This document shows, in pieces, positions 33,009 to 44,204 of a stretch of 64,000 nucleotides of DNA. A program made the translations under genes and the position numbers. Every line of letters starts with the position of its first letter. The first letter of the stretch is position 1. This stretch comes from Amorphophallus konjac (Eukaryota; Streptophyta; Magnoliopsida; Alismatales; Araceae). The stretch covers positions 142,480,732 to 142,544,731 of the forward strand of contig CM040117.1 of the NCBI GenBank assembly GCA_022559845.1, written 5' to 3'. The notes under the pieces were generated by a model that was given only the letters and a program-made list of their open reading frames with translations, was not told the origin of the DNA and made no database searches.

Positions 33009-34462
33009 TGGAAGTTTAAAGCAATATGGAATTCATGATAATTCATATATTTAATTTTAGTGCATGTACTTTTGGTTAAAGGACATGGAGTCAAAGCCGT
33101 TTCTTTATTAAGTTTTTTTGGCGTAGAAACATCATTTTGATATCTACTATTCTGAAATCAAGTATGTTTTGGATTACAGAAGTCTGTTTTATATTTTTAT
33201 TTGGTGAGGTAGAGGGACCTCGCCTCTCCTCTTGATTATACTACCTCTGTTTGTTTTATTGGAAGATGACAAAAAGGACACAATTTAATTTGTTGATTCC
33301 TATTGTAAATCAAAGAAAAGCATTAGATTTCTGTTGGTTGACTTTTACAGAAAATAAAACTTACATCCCTAGTGCCAGTAAAATGTCTGATTTTTACCTT
33401 TCTGCTCTGTAACTGTTGTTTGATCTGTATTTTCCTTGTTTGTATACACAATTTGTTTTTCTAAGTTTGCGGAACAGAAGTGTAGTGTGGGGACTGGGGA
33501 CTAATATTGTAGTTGTGGAACTAGATGCTTATTATTTTTAAAGGAACTATATGAATTGCTTAGTTTCATGCCAAATTAAAATAGGGTACTAATCTTTTCT
33601 ATGCAAGCAACTTGCAATGATGATGCATGATGGGTTTTCCAGTGACCAGTGTACACAAGCAAGAATTGTGTACAAACTTCCTGCAACATTAGGCAACACT
33701 AGCTGATAGTTTGTGCCAAGGACCAATTGAATCAAAGATGTTTTTTTTTTTGAGAGCTTTGAACCTTGAGGAGTTGGTATTTGCAAGGGTGATTCCAGTG
33801 AAAAAAGATTCCGTCTAATTTATCAATTCTTCTTTCAACTATTTAATGATTGTTTTGTTGCAACTACATAGTAAACACATTTTATACATCATGGTTTTAT
33901 GTTTATAAACCCGTTAATCTTAACCCAACATGTAAAAATGATTGGGTTTATTGTACACTGTTTGGTTAAGAATGATAAACATGATAACTTTGATGAAGCT
34001 ACCATTATTATAGTCATGGATATCAAGGGGAACTGTAGCATAAACTTAGTGGTGGTTTTTGTAAAATTATTTATTATACTATTCTGAAATTCTAACATCA
34101 ATGAACTTGGTTGCCATAAATTTAACATATCCTAACCAAACTGTAGTTATGGGTGAAGTTGCTCTAACCACATTTTGGACACTCAAAATGGACTTCATGT
34201 CCTTTTTCTCATTGAGGGTATTTTGCATTAACATATACTGCAGTGCACTTGTACCGATGTGGATTATGTCATTATGTCACTGTATGGAAGTTTTATTGTG
34301 AGCATCCCAAGTGTAGTTATCAAAAAAAAAAATATTGCTTTTATCTATATGTTGTCCATCACATGATTTTTAGCAGCAGCCTTTCATAGAATGATTGTCT
34401 CAGCATTTATGGTTAAACATAGAAATAGCACTTCAGAGTAATGATTTTTTCTTTTATGTTGT

Positions 34463-35650
34463 TTATTCATGAAGGTTGTAACTATGCCAAAGGTAAATGG
34501 TAGCAGATGATATACGGCCTTTGTACTGAGGTTTCGATTGTAAGCAATGGCTATCTCCTATGTGGTCTTGTAGATTGACTCATCGTACAGATTTCACCTA
34601 TGAGAATTTTCACTGGCAACTAGATCATTGTAAGATGCCAGAGTTTGAAGGGTCTGCATTCTTGAGGAGGCAAGTCATATCCTGTCAACAACTTTCCTCC
34701 TTATATGTTTGAGTAATAGAGCATCTTGCATTGTTTGGCATTGCAAGTTTTACTGTAATGTGCTAACTTCTGTTGGTCTGTGTCTACCGGGATGCAAGAG
34801 AAAACCATTGCTTTGGTAGGGGATTCCTTGGGAAGGCAACAATTCCAATCCCTTATGTGCACGGTTACCAGAGGTAAAGAGACACATGGGGCACCTATGA
34901 TAAACGAATGGTCTGCCGCTTGTCGGCTGCATCGTGGGGCGAGTCACCTCCCCCCCTCACACACAGGGTCTTAATCGGCCTTATTCGACCATGTTGGCCG
35001 AATAAGCAGACTCCAACCGATTTTCAAAGACCACCATGGAGTTCAAGATGTTGAACATGAGTTTGGTCTTGTCAAAGCACGAGGTTCTATACGACCTGAT
35101 GGTTGGGCATATCGGCTCCCAGAAACCAACACAACCATTCTCTATTAATGGTCTACAAGTCTCTATGAATTAGAGCCTCTCAATATTTCAAACCCCTCTA
35201 CCAATTATGCTATGCATCTTGATCATCCTGCTGGATTCTTGAAGCGTTATCTTCACAGGTTTGATGTTCTGGTCCTTAACACTGGCCACCACTGGAATAG
35301 AGGGAAACTTAACGGAAATCGTTGGGGAATGTATGTTGGTGGTATGCCACTCCATAACCGAAAGCTTACAGAAATTGGAAATGCAAAATTTTTTATTGTT
35401 TAGTGTTGTTAAATGGCTTGATTCATAGCTTCCGCATCACCCACAGCTGAAAGCATTTTTAAGATCTATATCACCACGGCATTTTGCTAATGGAGATTGG
35501 AATATAGGGCGGAGCTGTGACAACACTCCTCTAATTCGAGGGAGCCAGGTTTCACAGGATGGTTCTAGTGATGCTGTGGCCGAGGGTGCTGTAAGGGGAA
35601 CAAGGGTTAAGCTTTTGGATATCACCGCCATGTCACAGCTGATGGGATGA
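34463..35650 (+). pseudogene. Captured trichome birefringence-like (TBL) gene fragment with introns
   Basis: Plus-strand pieces match the plant TBL family (Golgi polysaccharide O-acetyltransferases) in order: GCNYAKGKW and [19 protein letters not shown] (TBL domain, 34463-34672); an intron-like gap; [20 protein letters not shown] with the GDS catalytic motif (34798-34860); an intron-like gap 34900-35035; LVKARGSIRPDGWAYRLPE (about 35068-35124); [32 protein letters not shown]; and DITAMSQL near 35617-35640. Stops and frameshifts interrupt it (for example a stop in the expected LYYWS and after EIGNAKFF). The C-terminal DxxH catalytic motif is missing, so no active enzyme is possible. Retained introns indicate DNA-level capture rather than retroposition. 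Confidence 0.8.
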
Positions 35651-37125
35651 GATTGGAGTTTTATTGCAAAAGTTTCTCCATGCTACATGACTGTATGATA
35701 TCTGTAGAATTTTTTTGCTAGTAGATTTGCATGTTAAAACTCACTCAGGCGAAACTTTTTCTCACCCCTTTCTCCTTTGCGATGGAGCAGTATTTGAACT
35801 ACGGGATTGATCATATTGTTTCTTTCTTCAAAATCAGGATCGGGATCCTCCTCCCTACAGCTTGCTTGGAGGAGGGGCCCAACTAGGCTCTCGTAGTACA
35901 ATCATGTATAATTGCTCTTCACCTATATATATTTTAGATAGATGTAGATTATTTTTTCTTCATTTATGAAGACTTTGAAAGTTTCTTTTGATGTACTATC
36001 GGTTTATTATTTTTTGAATGAATATATTTAAGATTTAATCACGTAAATGTATGTTCTTTAATTATCTTCAATGAATGAGATTTGTAAATAAGTGTTAATG
36101 AGAATTGTGTGGATCAACATGGTTGTGAGTGATATAATCTATGAATGTGAAGATATGAATAGATGTACTATTATAGGTGATGAGAGCGTAGATACTAATA
36201 AGATTTTTTTTAAAAAAAAGATAACATATTCCTAAACTGATGTTAAATTATTTTTTTACATTTTTTAAAAATTGATATTAATCCTTATTCCTACGTTTCT
36301 TTTATTACATGGCAAAAGGTTATGCATACGTTTTTATAAACGTAGGTATATCCTTTTATATATATCTCTGAAGGTGACTTTTACCTACGCTTTTGTTGTA
36401 TTATTCTTATACTTTAGAAGCGTAGATACAGATTGATCTATAACTACGTTTCATAGAAACGTAGGTATAACCTATAGTCATGGGGCAAGCGTCACGCTTT
36501 GAAAGCGTGACAAGTAAACGTAGGTAAAGGATTTACCTATGTTTTTTGGATCTATAGCTACGTTTTAAAAATGTATGTAATGGCCAATTTTCTTGTAGTA
36601 TATTCTTGCTTGATCATATTCTCATTCTACGTGAACATTTATATCTCTATGATCTATATCTTGTTACTAGTGTTACTTTGGTTGTATTCGTATGAATTAT
36701 CGCATTCCTTTTATCTTATTTTTTTGAGCAAAAATGTTAATTACTTAAACATTGCCTTCATGCTGATATGAAGATACCTACTGGGTAAGTGTGCTCATAC
36801 CGTACTTTTCTAATCTTTTCAGGATATTCTAGCGGGTCGGATTCAGATTATTCAAGTGATAGATCCGAGAGCGAATAAGGATGGAGCAAAACCTTAGATT
36901 GTCATTAGTTAATAGTCAAGAGTTATTATGTAATTTTCTCTTTATTTGAGTCAAGTGTGTCAAAGAGTCAAATCATGTTCCCTATTGTAGAACTTTGATT
37001 ATTATTCAATAAAAGCAAAGGTTTTGTTCAATTATTGTACATTGATTCTTATATGTATGGATGTGTTAGCGCTCTAATTATATTACTCGCTGGCAACGTA
37101 CTAGCCGGTTGTTCACGTTCCCGAA

Positions 37126-37910
37126 TGAAGAGGCGAGATCTCGCGCTGGATCCTGAGCGGGCTATGGATCACTAGAAGATGAATCTGCAAGATAGGGAAA
37201 CGTATCAGAGGGCCCAGGGGATCTCCCTGGGGCAAAACCCTCCGATGGCTAAGTCAGTAGAGCTATGGTGGAAGCAATAATGGGGGGAGGAGAGAGCTGA
37301 TGCGCGAGAATCCTCTCCACCAAAGGGTGAAGCGAATCGTGCTCAGGAGCTTAGGGTGTGTGAATGCTTAGTTCATCTTACCTTCTTCCGGAGGGTATCC
37401 CTTGCTTAAATAGTGCGCCGCCTTCAGGAGTCCTGTAAGCTGAGGGGTTCCCGGCGGGAGTTACGTCTTTAACGGGGGCTTTCATGGCCTGATCGTGGGA
37501 ACGTTATCCCCCTGGAGTCCGGCGGCTCCCCTGACTCTCCCGCTGGCGGAGGACTCTGAACGGCTGCACATGTGGATAATCAACCGGCCTTACCGAGCCT
37601 CGGGGATGCTAGCTTATGTCCGAGCGATAGGCATGGCCCGGCGAGGGTGGGGTCGGATAGGTCGGCTGTAGCCTATCTCTCTCGGACGGGGAGAGGGCTT
37701 TAGGCCGGACCTTCCTTGGGACCTGACGGTTGTCTCGGGCCCTCCGAGCCTAGAAGGCCGCCGGGGAGAGTTAGTTCCTCGAGTCTTATTCATTAGGCTT
37801 TTCTCCCTAAGTGGGCCCTGTGGGCTATCACTCGGGTGGGCTCGCCTGGTTGAACCTTGTGGGTCTTGTTGGGCTGCCTTTGTGGTGGGCTGCGGAAATC
37901 CCCCTCTCCA
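37126..37910 (-). repeat. Element G 3' LTR
   Basis: 785 bp, TGAAGAGGCG to CCCCTCTCCA on the plus strand; differs from the partner at 45871-46655 by about 12 substitutions and no length change. The homologous LTR of element C is at 16177-16975. Confidence 0.95.
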
Positions 37911-37930
37911 CTTGTCCCCCTCCTACTCCC
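37911..37930 (-). other. Element G polypurine tract
   Basis: The minus strand reads GTAGGAGGGGGACAAG immediately before the LTR start TGGAGAGGGG, in the position expected for the plus-strand DNA primer. Confidence 0.65.
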
Positions 37931-38185
37931 GAGCCAAGGAGGCTCGGATGAGTATTTTTTCGAGGCTTTGGACCGGCGTGGCTCAGGTGGGTGGAATTCC
38001 GTTGGCGTTATGGAGCCGCTTATAGCGGTCGCCGAGGCCCGTAATGATGATCCTGACGGATTTGAAACGAAGGGGCCCCCCTTTTTCTCGGAGCATGGAA
38101 CGGCGCGCCGCCACCCTCAGGGGTTTTTAGGGGGCGCTGTTCATCGTTCTAGGCTTCCAGGGTTTTAGGCTTTCCTTGCTTCTTG

Positions 38186-40776
38186 ATGCGCCGTGAGAGC
38201 ACAGCGGAGACGCGGAGCCTTGCAGCAGCGTTCGAGGAGTTTGCGAGGATAACCGCAGAGGCGGTCCGGCAATTTCCTTCTCCCCCGGAGTCTTCGAGCT
38301 CGTACGAGGGATCTTCTCCCGACTCGATGGCGGATCAGAGTCCGGAGCTTGTGCCGGTGAGGCGGAAACCCGTCCCCAACTGTAGTGAGTTGGGGGAAGC
38401 GGAGGTGCAGAGGCTGGAGCATCGTTTCCGCCTGCCTCTCAGATACAGCTTTGTTGCCGCCACTCCGTACGAGACGAGTCTGGATGATCGTGATGAGCAT
38501 ATTTGCACCTTCCTTCTGTCTTGGAAGAGTGGATTTCGGCTCCCTTTTGATCCTTTTGTGCTGCAGCTTCTTAATTTTTTCCGGTTGGCGCCTATTCAGT
38601 TGGTGGCCAATTCATATCTGCTGCTCTCGGCCTTCCGGATTCTTTGTCGTCAGCACGATATTTTTCTTTCCTTGGACCTCTTCCATTTCTTCTTTGAGTT
38701 GAAAGCGCACCAGTCGGCGGGGAAAGGTTTCTACTTCATCCAGGCGCGGAGGAATAGGAGCTGCATCTCGCTCGCGGCGAAGGACTCCTCGCACAAGGGG
38801 TGGAAGACCCAATTCTTCTGGGTGAAGGCGGTGGCGACGGACGAGATCTGGAGATGCCGGACCTCGCCCAACTTTCACCTGAATCTGCCCCCTTGCCAGG
38901 AGGAGTTCCCTCCCCACGTGTAGCAGCAGGCTGCCCGTCTGCTGGAGAACCGTCAATCGACCGAGGAGCTGGTGACGCCGGAGAACATCGAACGGTGTCT
39001 TCTCTCGCGGTTGACGTCGACAGGTACAGCTCTTAAGGCTCTTTTTCGGGGGTGGTAGCTCTTTTCCTCCTCCTGACCGGGGCTTCTTTTTGTTGCAGAC
39101 GTGAGGCGGGAGCCTCTGGAGGAGGCGGCCGAGGTCATCGATCTGGAAGATGACTCGGCAGCCGATGAACCTGATGTCTCGGTGGGTCGCGTCCATGCCC
39201 GAGATAAGGGCAAGGGGGCGGCTCCCGAGGGGTCTTCTCGATCGACCGGCCTGAAGTGCAAGGATCCCCTGGCGGGGAAACTGTGGGAGGCCACGAAGGC
39301 CAGGTAAAGGGCCAAGAAAGCCGGTTTTCCTACCGCCGTCGGGGGCGACTCTGGCTCGGCGGCACTCCCCCCTCAGGGGCAGGATGGGGCCGACCCCTCA
39401 GGGCTAGCTCTCCCATCCGCCGGGCGAGAGGGGGCCGAGGAGACCAGGGGCCCCGCAGAGGGAGGTGACGGGTCGGCTCTCCCCTCTGTGGGGGCAGAGG
39501 GGGCCGGTGCCGGTGTGGCCGGCGCTGGGATCGAGGGATTGGTCGGCGCGGATGGGGGTTCGCCCGCGAGGGCGTCGCAACCCCAAGTGCCGGCAATTTC
39601 TGATGCGGTGGATCCTGCGGCGCCGGTCGAGGCTGGGGGTTCGCCCGGGGAGGCGTTGCAACCCCAACCGACCGTGGCGCGCGGGGCGGTCAGCTTCGCT
39701 GCCCGAACAGGGTCTTCTGGCGGGGTGCCCAGGGTGGAGCAGTCCCCTTTGCCGGAACCTTTGGTCAGGCTCGGTATCTCGGGCGACTTGTACCGGTTCT
39801 GCCGGTCGATCGTCGAGAGTGGGGGAGAAAGGCGCAGCACTCCCGCCGGGGTCCTTGATATCCTGATGGAGGGCGGCATGGTCATAGCTCGAACAGCGGC
39901 CGTGATGGCGGAGGCGCACGCCCAGACGGAGGCGGAGCGATCGAGGCTCGCTTGGACCCTTGGTGGATGCGAAGGGAAACTAGCCCGGCTCGAGGGGGAG
40001 CATGAGGGGCTCTGGCGGGAGTTCCTCGCATTCAAGGAGTTGGCGCGGTCGAGTCGACGGGAAGCCGAGGCGCTGGCCGAGCAGCTAGCAAGGGCCCAAG
40101 AATCGCTCGAGAGGAAGAGCAAACGCCTAGAAGACGAGCGTCAACGTCACATCGAGCTGGATGGCCTCTGGGAGCTTGAGCGCGGCGAGCTGCAGGATCG
40201 GGCGAGGACGCGGAGCGCCTTCGCACTGAGGCCGAGGCGGATCGAGCCCGGGCAGAGGGTCGGACGATCGAAGCCGAGCGGAGGATGACCGAGCTAGAGG
40301 AGCGTCTGGCGAGGGCAGAAGAGCGTGCGGCCGAGGCGGAGCGGGCTCGGGACGGGCAGGTCGAGGCGGAGGCGATCGAGCGCTACAAAGGCTCGGAAGC
40401 TTACTCGGCCGACCTGATTGAAGCTGCCCTACCCTACTACGAGGTAGCGCTCCGCCGGGGTGCCCGAACGGGATTCAGGCAGGGCTATCGCCGGGCGATG
40501 AGCTATGCCAATGAGCACCTTGCCGGGGGTGATTTTCCTTACGGCCAGAGTTATGACTCGGATGAGTCAGTTTCCAGCTCTTCATCTTCGGCCGGGGAAG
40601 AACCGGAGGAGTCATCTCCAGCGGGGTCACCAACTCCGGAGGCTCCAGGAGGGCTCACGACCGGGACAGTTCTCGCACAGGCAAGGTCAGTGTCTGGGCC
40701 GGTCGTCACCGAAGGTACCGGGGGTGACGCGTCCCCTTCTGCTGTTCCCGAGCTTCAAAGTGGGCCCGAGGCCTGA
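38186..40776 (+). pseudogene. Element G antisense gene, gypsy-associated (Transposase_28-like) coiled-coil protein
   Basis: It lies antisense to gag-pol between integrase and the 3' LTR, where Tat-type elements commonly carry an extra ORF. Exon 1 from ATG 38186 encodes a globular domain with LPFDPFVLQLLNFFRLAPIQ and AFRILCRQHDIFLSLDLFHF, fitting the Pfam 'putative gypsy type transposon' family (PF04195). A GT-AG intron at 39024-39098 (75 bp) joins exons in frame. Exon 2 begins VRREPLEEAAEVIDLEDD, has a Gly/Ala/Pro-rich linker, then a long Arg/Glu/Ala coiled coil (39900-40370), a YEVALRRGARTGFRQGYRRA segment and an acidic Ser-rich tail ending at 40776. Defects: TAG at 38921-38923, TAA at 39305-39307 and a one-base frameshift near 40200. 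Apart from these the frames are continuous, so loss is recent. The molecular role of such proteins is unknown. Confidence 0.75.
39024..39098 (+). other. Intron in the antisense gene
   Basis: GTACAG donor and a T-rich tract ending TTGTTGCAG acceptor; removal joins G to AC as a GAC codon and keeps frame through both exons. A second possible donor (CAGGTAAAG) at 39302-39310 coincides with the TAA stop. Confidence 0.65.
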
Positions 40777-40851
40777 TGTATTTTACTTTATTTTGGCCCT
40801 TCCCCTTTTTATCTATTTTTCCTTCTGTAAGAGGACTTCTTTATGGGAGGC

Positions 40852-40857
40852 AATAAA
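40852..40857 (+). terminator. Poly(A) signal of the antisense gene
   Basis: AATAAA 76 bases after the antisense stop codon, in an AT-rich untranslated stretch, appropriately placed for 3' end formation of the plus-strand transcript. Confidence 0.55.
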
Positions 40858-41129
40858 GGACTTACTTCGTTTGATCGTTATCTTTGCCGTGATTTGGCTG
40901 GCGTATCGGGGGCAGTTGGAAGGTGCCGATATTTTCTGCACCGTTCTCGCATGCCGATTCGGGAGACTTCTGGCGGGGCGTCCTTTCATTCCACCATGCT
41001 TTGAAAGTCGAGGCGCTTCGCGAATCCCGCTAGGGCGGGGGCCGAGGAATTGGAGGTGACCTTCCAGGGGAGGTCCTGTAGCGTGTTTTCGAGGGGGGAG
41101 TCATTTAAGGCGCGTGGACTCCCTTGGCC

Positions 41130-41137
41130 TATAAAAA
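41130..41137 (+). promoter_or_regulatory. Plus-strand TATA box inside element G
   Basis: GGCCTATAAAAAGGA forms a strong TATA box on the strand opposite gag-pol, 273 bp after the antisense gene's poly(A) signal. It points toward pol and precedes a short CT-rich leader and the ATG at 41240. Confidence 0.5.
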
Positions 41138-41239
41138 GGACCGAAGGGTGCTCCTTCCCTCTTAACACTTAGGACTCTCGCCGGCGATCTGCTCTTATTT
41201 CCTCGTCCTCGCTCTGCGTTGCGCCGCCGCGATCGGGCC

Positions 41240-41341
41240 ATGGAGGACTCTTCAGAAGATGACGCCGCAGACGACGGGGAGCGGCCGGTTCCAGCTGTCC
41301 TGGAATATCGGTCGGGTCCCACGGTCGCCGCGCGTGCATGA
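41240..41341 (+). CDS. Small acidic ORF downstream of the internal plus-strand TATA box
   Basis: A 33-codon frame starting MEDSSEDDAADDGERPVPAV and ending at a TGA (41339-41341). It is unrecognised. Its only support is placement: about 100 bases after a TATA box, in a purine context at the ATG, followed by CT-rich sequence and a possible poly(A) region near 41940 (TTGAATGAATACA). The downstream sequence contains an imperfect repeat of CGGTCGCCGCGCG. It could be the first exon of a second antisense transcript or chance. Confidence 0.25.
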   Translation: MEDSSEDDAADDGERPVPAVLEYRSGPTVAARA

Positions 41342-41992
41342 GATGGGTCCGACGGTCGCCGCGCGGATCTGGAGAGGGCTTCGACGTGCGGGGGCACGCC
41401 GTTTGCCTCCTCTTGACTCCGGCGAGGCTTCCGGGCGGACGCCGAGATGGAGGGCGGATGGGGGAGTTAGGGATGCCGGCCGCCATTCCCCTCCGTGGGA
41501 GGGGAGGAGGCTGCTCTAGTCCCTTCCTCACCCCTGTTCGCAGCCTCTTTCTCTCTCTTTTGTTCTTCATTTCTTTCACTATTCGGGGGCTGCTTGCTTT
41601 CTGTTCGCCTCCAAAGAGTTGGTAGTTTGGCAGAGAGGAGACCTTCACGTCGCTCCTTTTTCCAGGTTGTTGCCAACTTGGAAGGTAGCCTTCCTCGCGT
41701 GAAAGGTGGCCTTCTCCTTGCTGTCCCTCTGTCACCTTTGTCACGGTCCACCCGAGCCAACTGGGTCGACCATCTCTTGTCCGAGCCAGTTTCTACGCGA
41801 GGCAGAGTCAGTGGCTGGATGCGAGAAGGTCAAGACCGGGTCGGCCGGGCGATGGCCGTTTGCCATGGTGCTAGATGGATTTTTGCTTATCACTATGTAA
41901 TGTACTGGCAGTTGCCTTTCTGATGTACCAACAGTTATCTTGAATGAATACAAAAAAGGGGTCTTATCTTGCCCGATTTGTTGATACAGTTT

Positions 41993-44200
41993 TCAGAAAT
42001 AAAATCTGCGTAGTGTGGTTGCGTTCCATGTCCGGGGAATGGGTTCCCCTTCCATTGTGGCTAACCTGTACGCACCTTTCCCGAGCGTCTCGATCACTCG
42101 GTAGGGGCCTTCCCAGTTGGGGGATAGCTTGCCCGCCGCCTCCAGTGGTCGAGAGGCTTCGGTCTTCCTGAGGACGAAGTCCCCTGGTTGGAATTGTCTG
42201 CCTCGGACCTTGGTGTTGTAGTACCGAGTGAGGCGGCGCTGGTATTCCGTAGCTCGGACGTTCGCGATCTCTCGGAGTTCGTCTGCCAGGTCGAGGTTCT
42301 CGAGCAACTTCTTCTCGTTTGCCTCGGGCGAAAAGCTGATCACTCGGAGAGACGGGTTGGCGATCTCTAACGGAACGACGGCTTCGGTGCCATATACCAG
42401 TTGAAAAGGGGTCTCACCAATTGCCGTCCTGGGGGTCGTTCGGTGTGACCATAGTACGCTAGGCAGTTCCTCGAGCCAGCTACCCTTACCCTTGCCGAGT
42501 CTGGTTTTTATGCCCTTCAAGATGATCGTGTTGGTATTTTCAACTAGCCCGTTGGCCTGAGGGTGGGCGATCGAAGTGAAGTGGTTGCGGATATTTAGGT
42601 CGGCGCATCTGTCTCGGAAGTACCGAGAGTCGAATTACCGCCCGTTATCGCTCACTATCACTCGGGGGATGCCAAAGCGACAGATTATCGATTTCCATAC
42701 GAAACCCCAGACGACTGTCTCGGTGATCCTTGCTGTAGATTCAGCCTCGATCCACTTGGTGAAGTAGTCGATGGCGATGATGATAAACTTCTTCTGGGAT
42801 TGAGCCGTTGGGAATGGCCCAAGGATGTCGATCCCCCACCGAGCGAAAGGGTATGGCTCGGTAAGGGTGATAAGTTCCGTGGCCGGCTGATGGACCAAAT
42901 GGTCGAACCGCTGGCAACGGTCGCAATGTTGTGCGTAGGCCGTACAGTCGCGCTGCAGGGTCGGCCACCAGTACCCTTGCCTTAGCAGGATTCTGGCCAG
43001 CGACCGCCCTCCTGAATGTGCTCCGCACAGGCCTTGATGAATCTCTTCAACAGCTTGGCTTGCTTCGTCGGGACCGAGACACTTCAGAAGGGGCCCGGAG
43101 AACGATCTTCGGTAGAGAGCGTTGTCGAGGATGACGAAGCGCCGAGCTTGGTACTTCATTCGGCGGGCTTCCCGAGGGTCGGAGGGCTTCCGGGAGTCTC
43201 GTAGCCAGGATAGGTAGGGGGAGCGCCAGTCGCCGGGAGTGGCCGAGTCAATGGCGAGGAGCTCCGAGTCTACGCTCGGGCGCTCTAGCTCTTCTAGGAG
43301 GACCGATCGTGTACCTTCCGGGTCTAGGGAGGAGGCCAGTCGGGAGAGGGCGTCCGCCCGAGAGTTTTGCTCCCGAGCTATTCGGACTACCTCGAACTCC
43401 TTGAACTGCTGGGCCAGGCTCCGGACCAGCTGGAGGTATTTGATCATAGGTGCCTCCCGAGCCTCGTACTCGCCACTGACCTGGCTTGCAACTAGCTGGG
43501 AGTCGGTGTGGATCCTGACTCGCTCGGCCCCCAACCGTCGGGCCATGCGGGCTCCCGAGATAAGGGCCTCGTACTCGGAAGCATTGTTGGACTCCAGAAA
43601 GTTGAACTTTAGGGCGTATTGCAACTCTATTCCTTCGGGAAACTTTAGGAGGATCCCTGCGCCGCTGCCGATCGAGTTGGACGATCCATTGACGAACAGC
43701 TCCCAGGTTGGCCCGGTTGCTGTCGGAGGCCTGTCCTCGACCGGAACGGTGCTCTCGGCGATGAAGTCAGCGAGCGCTTGTCCTTTGATAGCTGATCGCG
43801 GCCGGTACGAGATGTCGTAGGCCCCGAGCATGATGGCCCATTTGACGAGTCGCCCCGAGGCTTCGGGATGGGTCAGAATCTTCTTCAGTGGCTCGCCGGT
43901 TAGCACGGTGATGGGATGCCCCTGGAAGTAGGGTCGGAGGCGCTTTGCGGAGGTAACCAACGCTAGCACGAGTTTCTCGGTTGCGGGGTACCTCCGCTCG
44001 GCCTCGCTGAGCACCTTGCTGGTGTAGTAGACCGGCCTCTCGATTCCCGAGTCATTTCTGACTAGGACCGAGCTGACCATTGATGGCGTCGCCGAGAGAT
44101 AGAGCAATAAGACCTCGCCCAAGACGGGCTTGGAAAGCACCGGGGGCGAAGCCAGGAACTCTTTGAGCTCGGCAAATGCTGTCTGGCATTCCCCATCCCA
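41993..44200 (-). pseudogene. Element G Pol remnant: RT end, RNase H, archaeal-type RNase H, integrase
   Basis: Minus-strand reading begins at the deletion junction with WDGECQTAFAELKEFLASPP (end of RT connection), then YYTSKVLSEAERRYPATEKL (RNase H), a second RNase H of the archaeal type characteristic of Tat elements (WELFVNGSSNSIGSGAGILL, IHTDSQLVASQVSGEYEA), the integrase zinc finger (HQGLCGAHSGGRS and HCDRCQRF), and core GIDILGPFP, VSDNGR and ANGLVEN supplying D, D and E. The C-terminal GPYRVIETLGKGAYRL and the final TTLRRFYF match related elements. One premature TAA (42637-42635) falls in place of the Gln after DNGR. Apart from that stop the frame is clean. RT palm and protease are absent, so the copy cannot transpose by itself. 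Confidence 0.88.
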
Positions 44201-44204
44201 TTAC

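Larger units (their letters stand above)
31245..36600. mobile_element. Element F: non-autonomous CACTA-type transposon carrying host gene fragments
   Basis: The left end TACTAAAAGAAA and right end (read inverted) TACTACAAGAAA form the terminal inverted repeat, differing at one base of twelve. A 3-bp target duplication TAT flanks it (31242-31244 and 36601-36603). Both ends are packed with subterminal ACGTAGG or CCTACGT motifs (31290-31500 and 36290-36580), as in CACTA elements. The first base is T rather than the usual C. No transposase is recognised; instead the interior holds an F-box fragment and an intron-bearing TBL pseudogene. It would rely on transposase supplied elsewhere. It is inserted in solo LTR E. 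Confidence 0.85.

Noticed and set aside
38165..39196. Minus-strand frames of 111-194 codons opposite the antisense gene
   Set aside because: Low-complexity Arg/Pro-rich shadows of the plus-strand coding sequence; the plus strand has the family match, intron and poly(A) signal.
38186..40776. A host coiled-coil gene unrelated to transposons
   Set aside because: It lies wholly between the integrase and 3' LTR of element G, and its N-terminal domain matches the gypsy-associated family.
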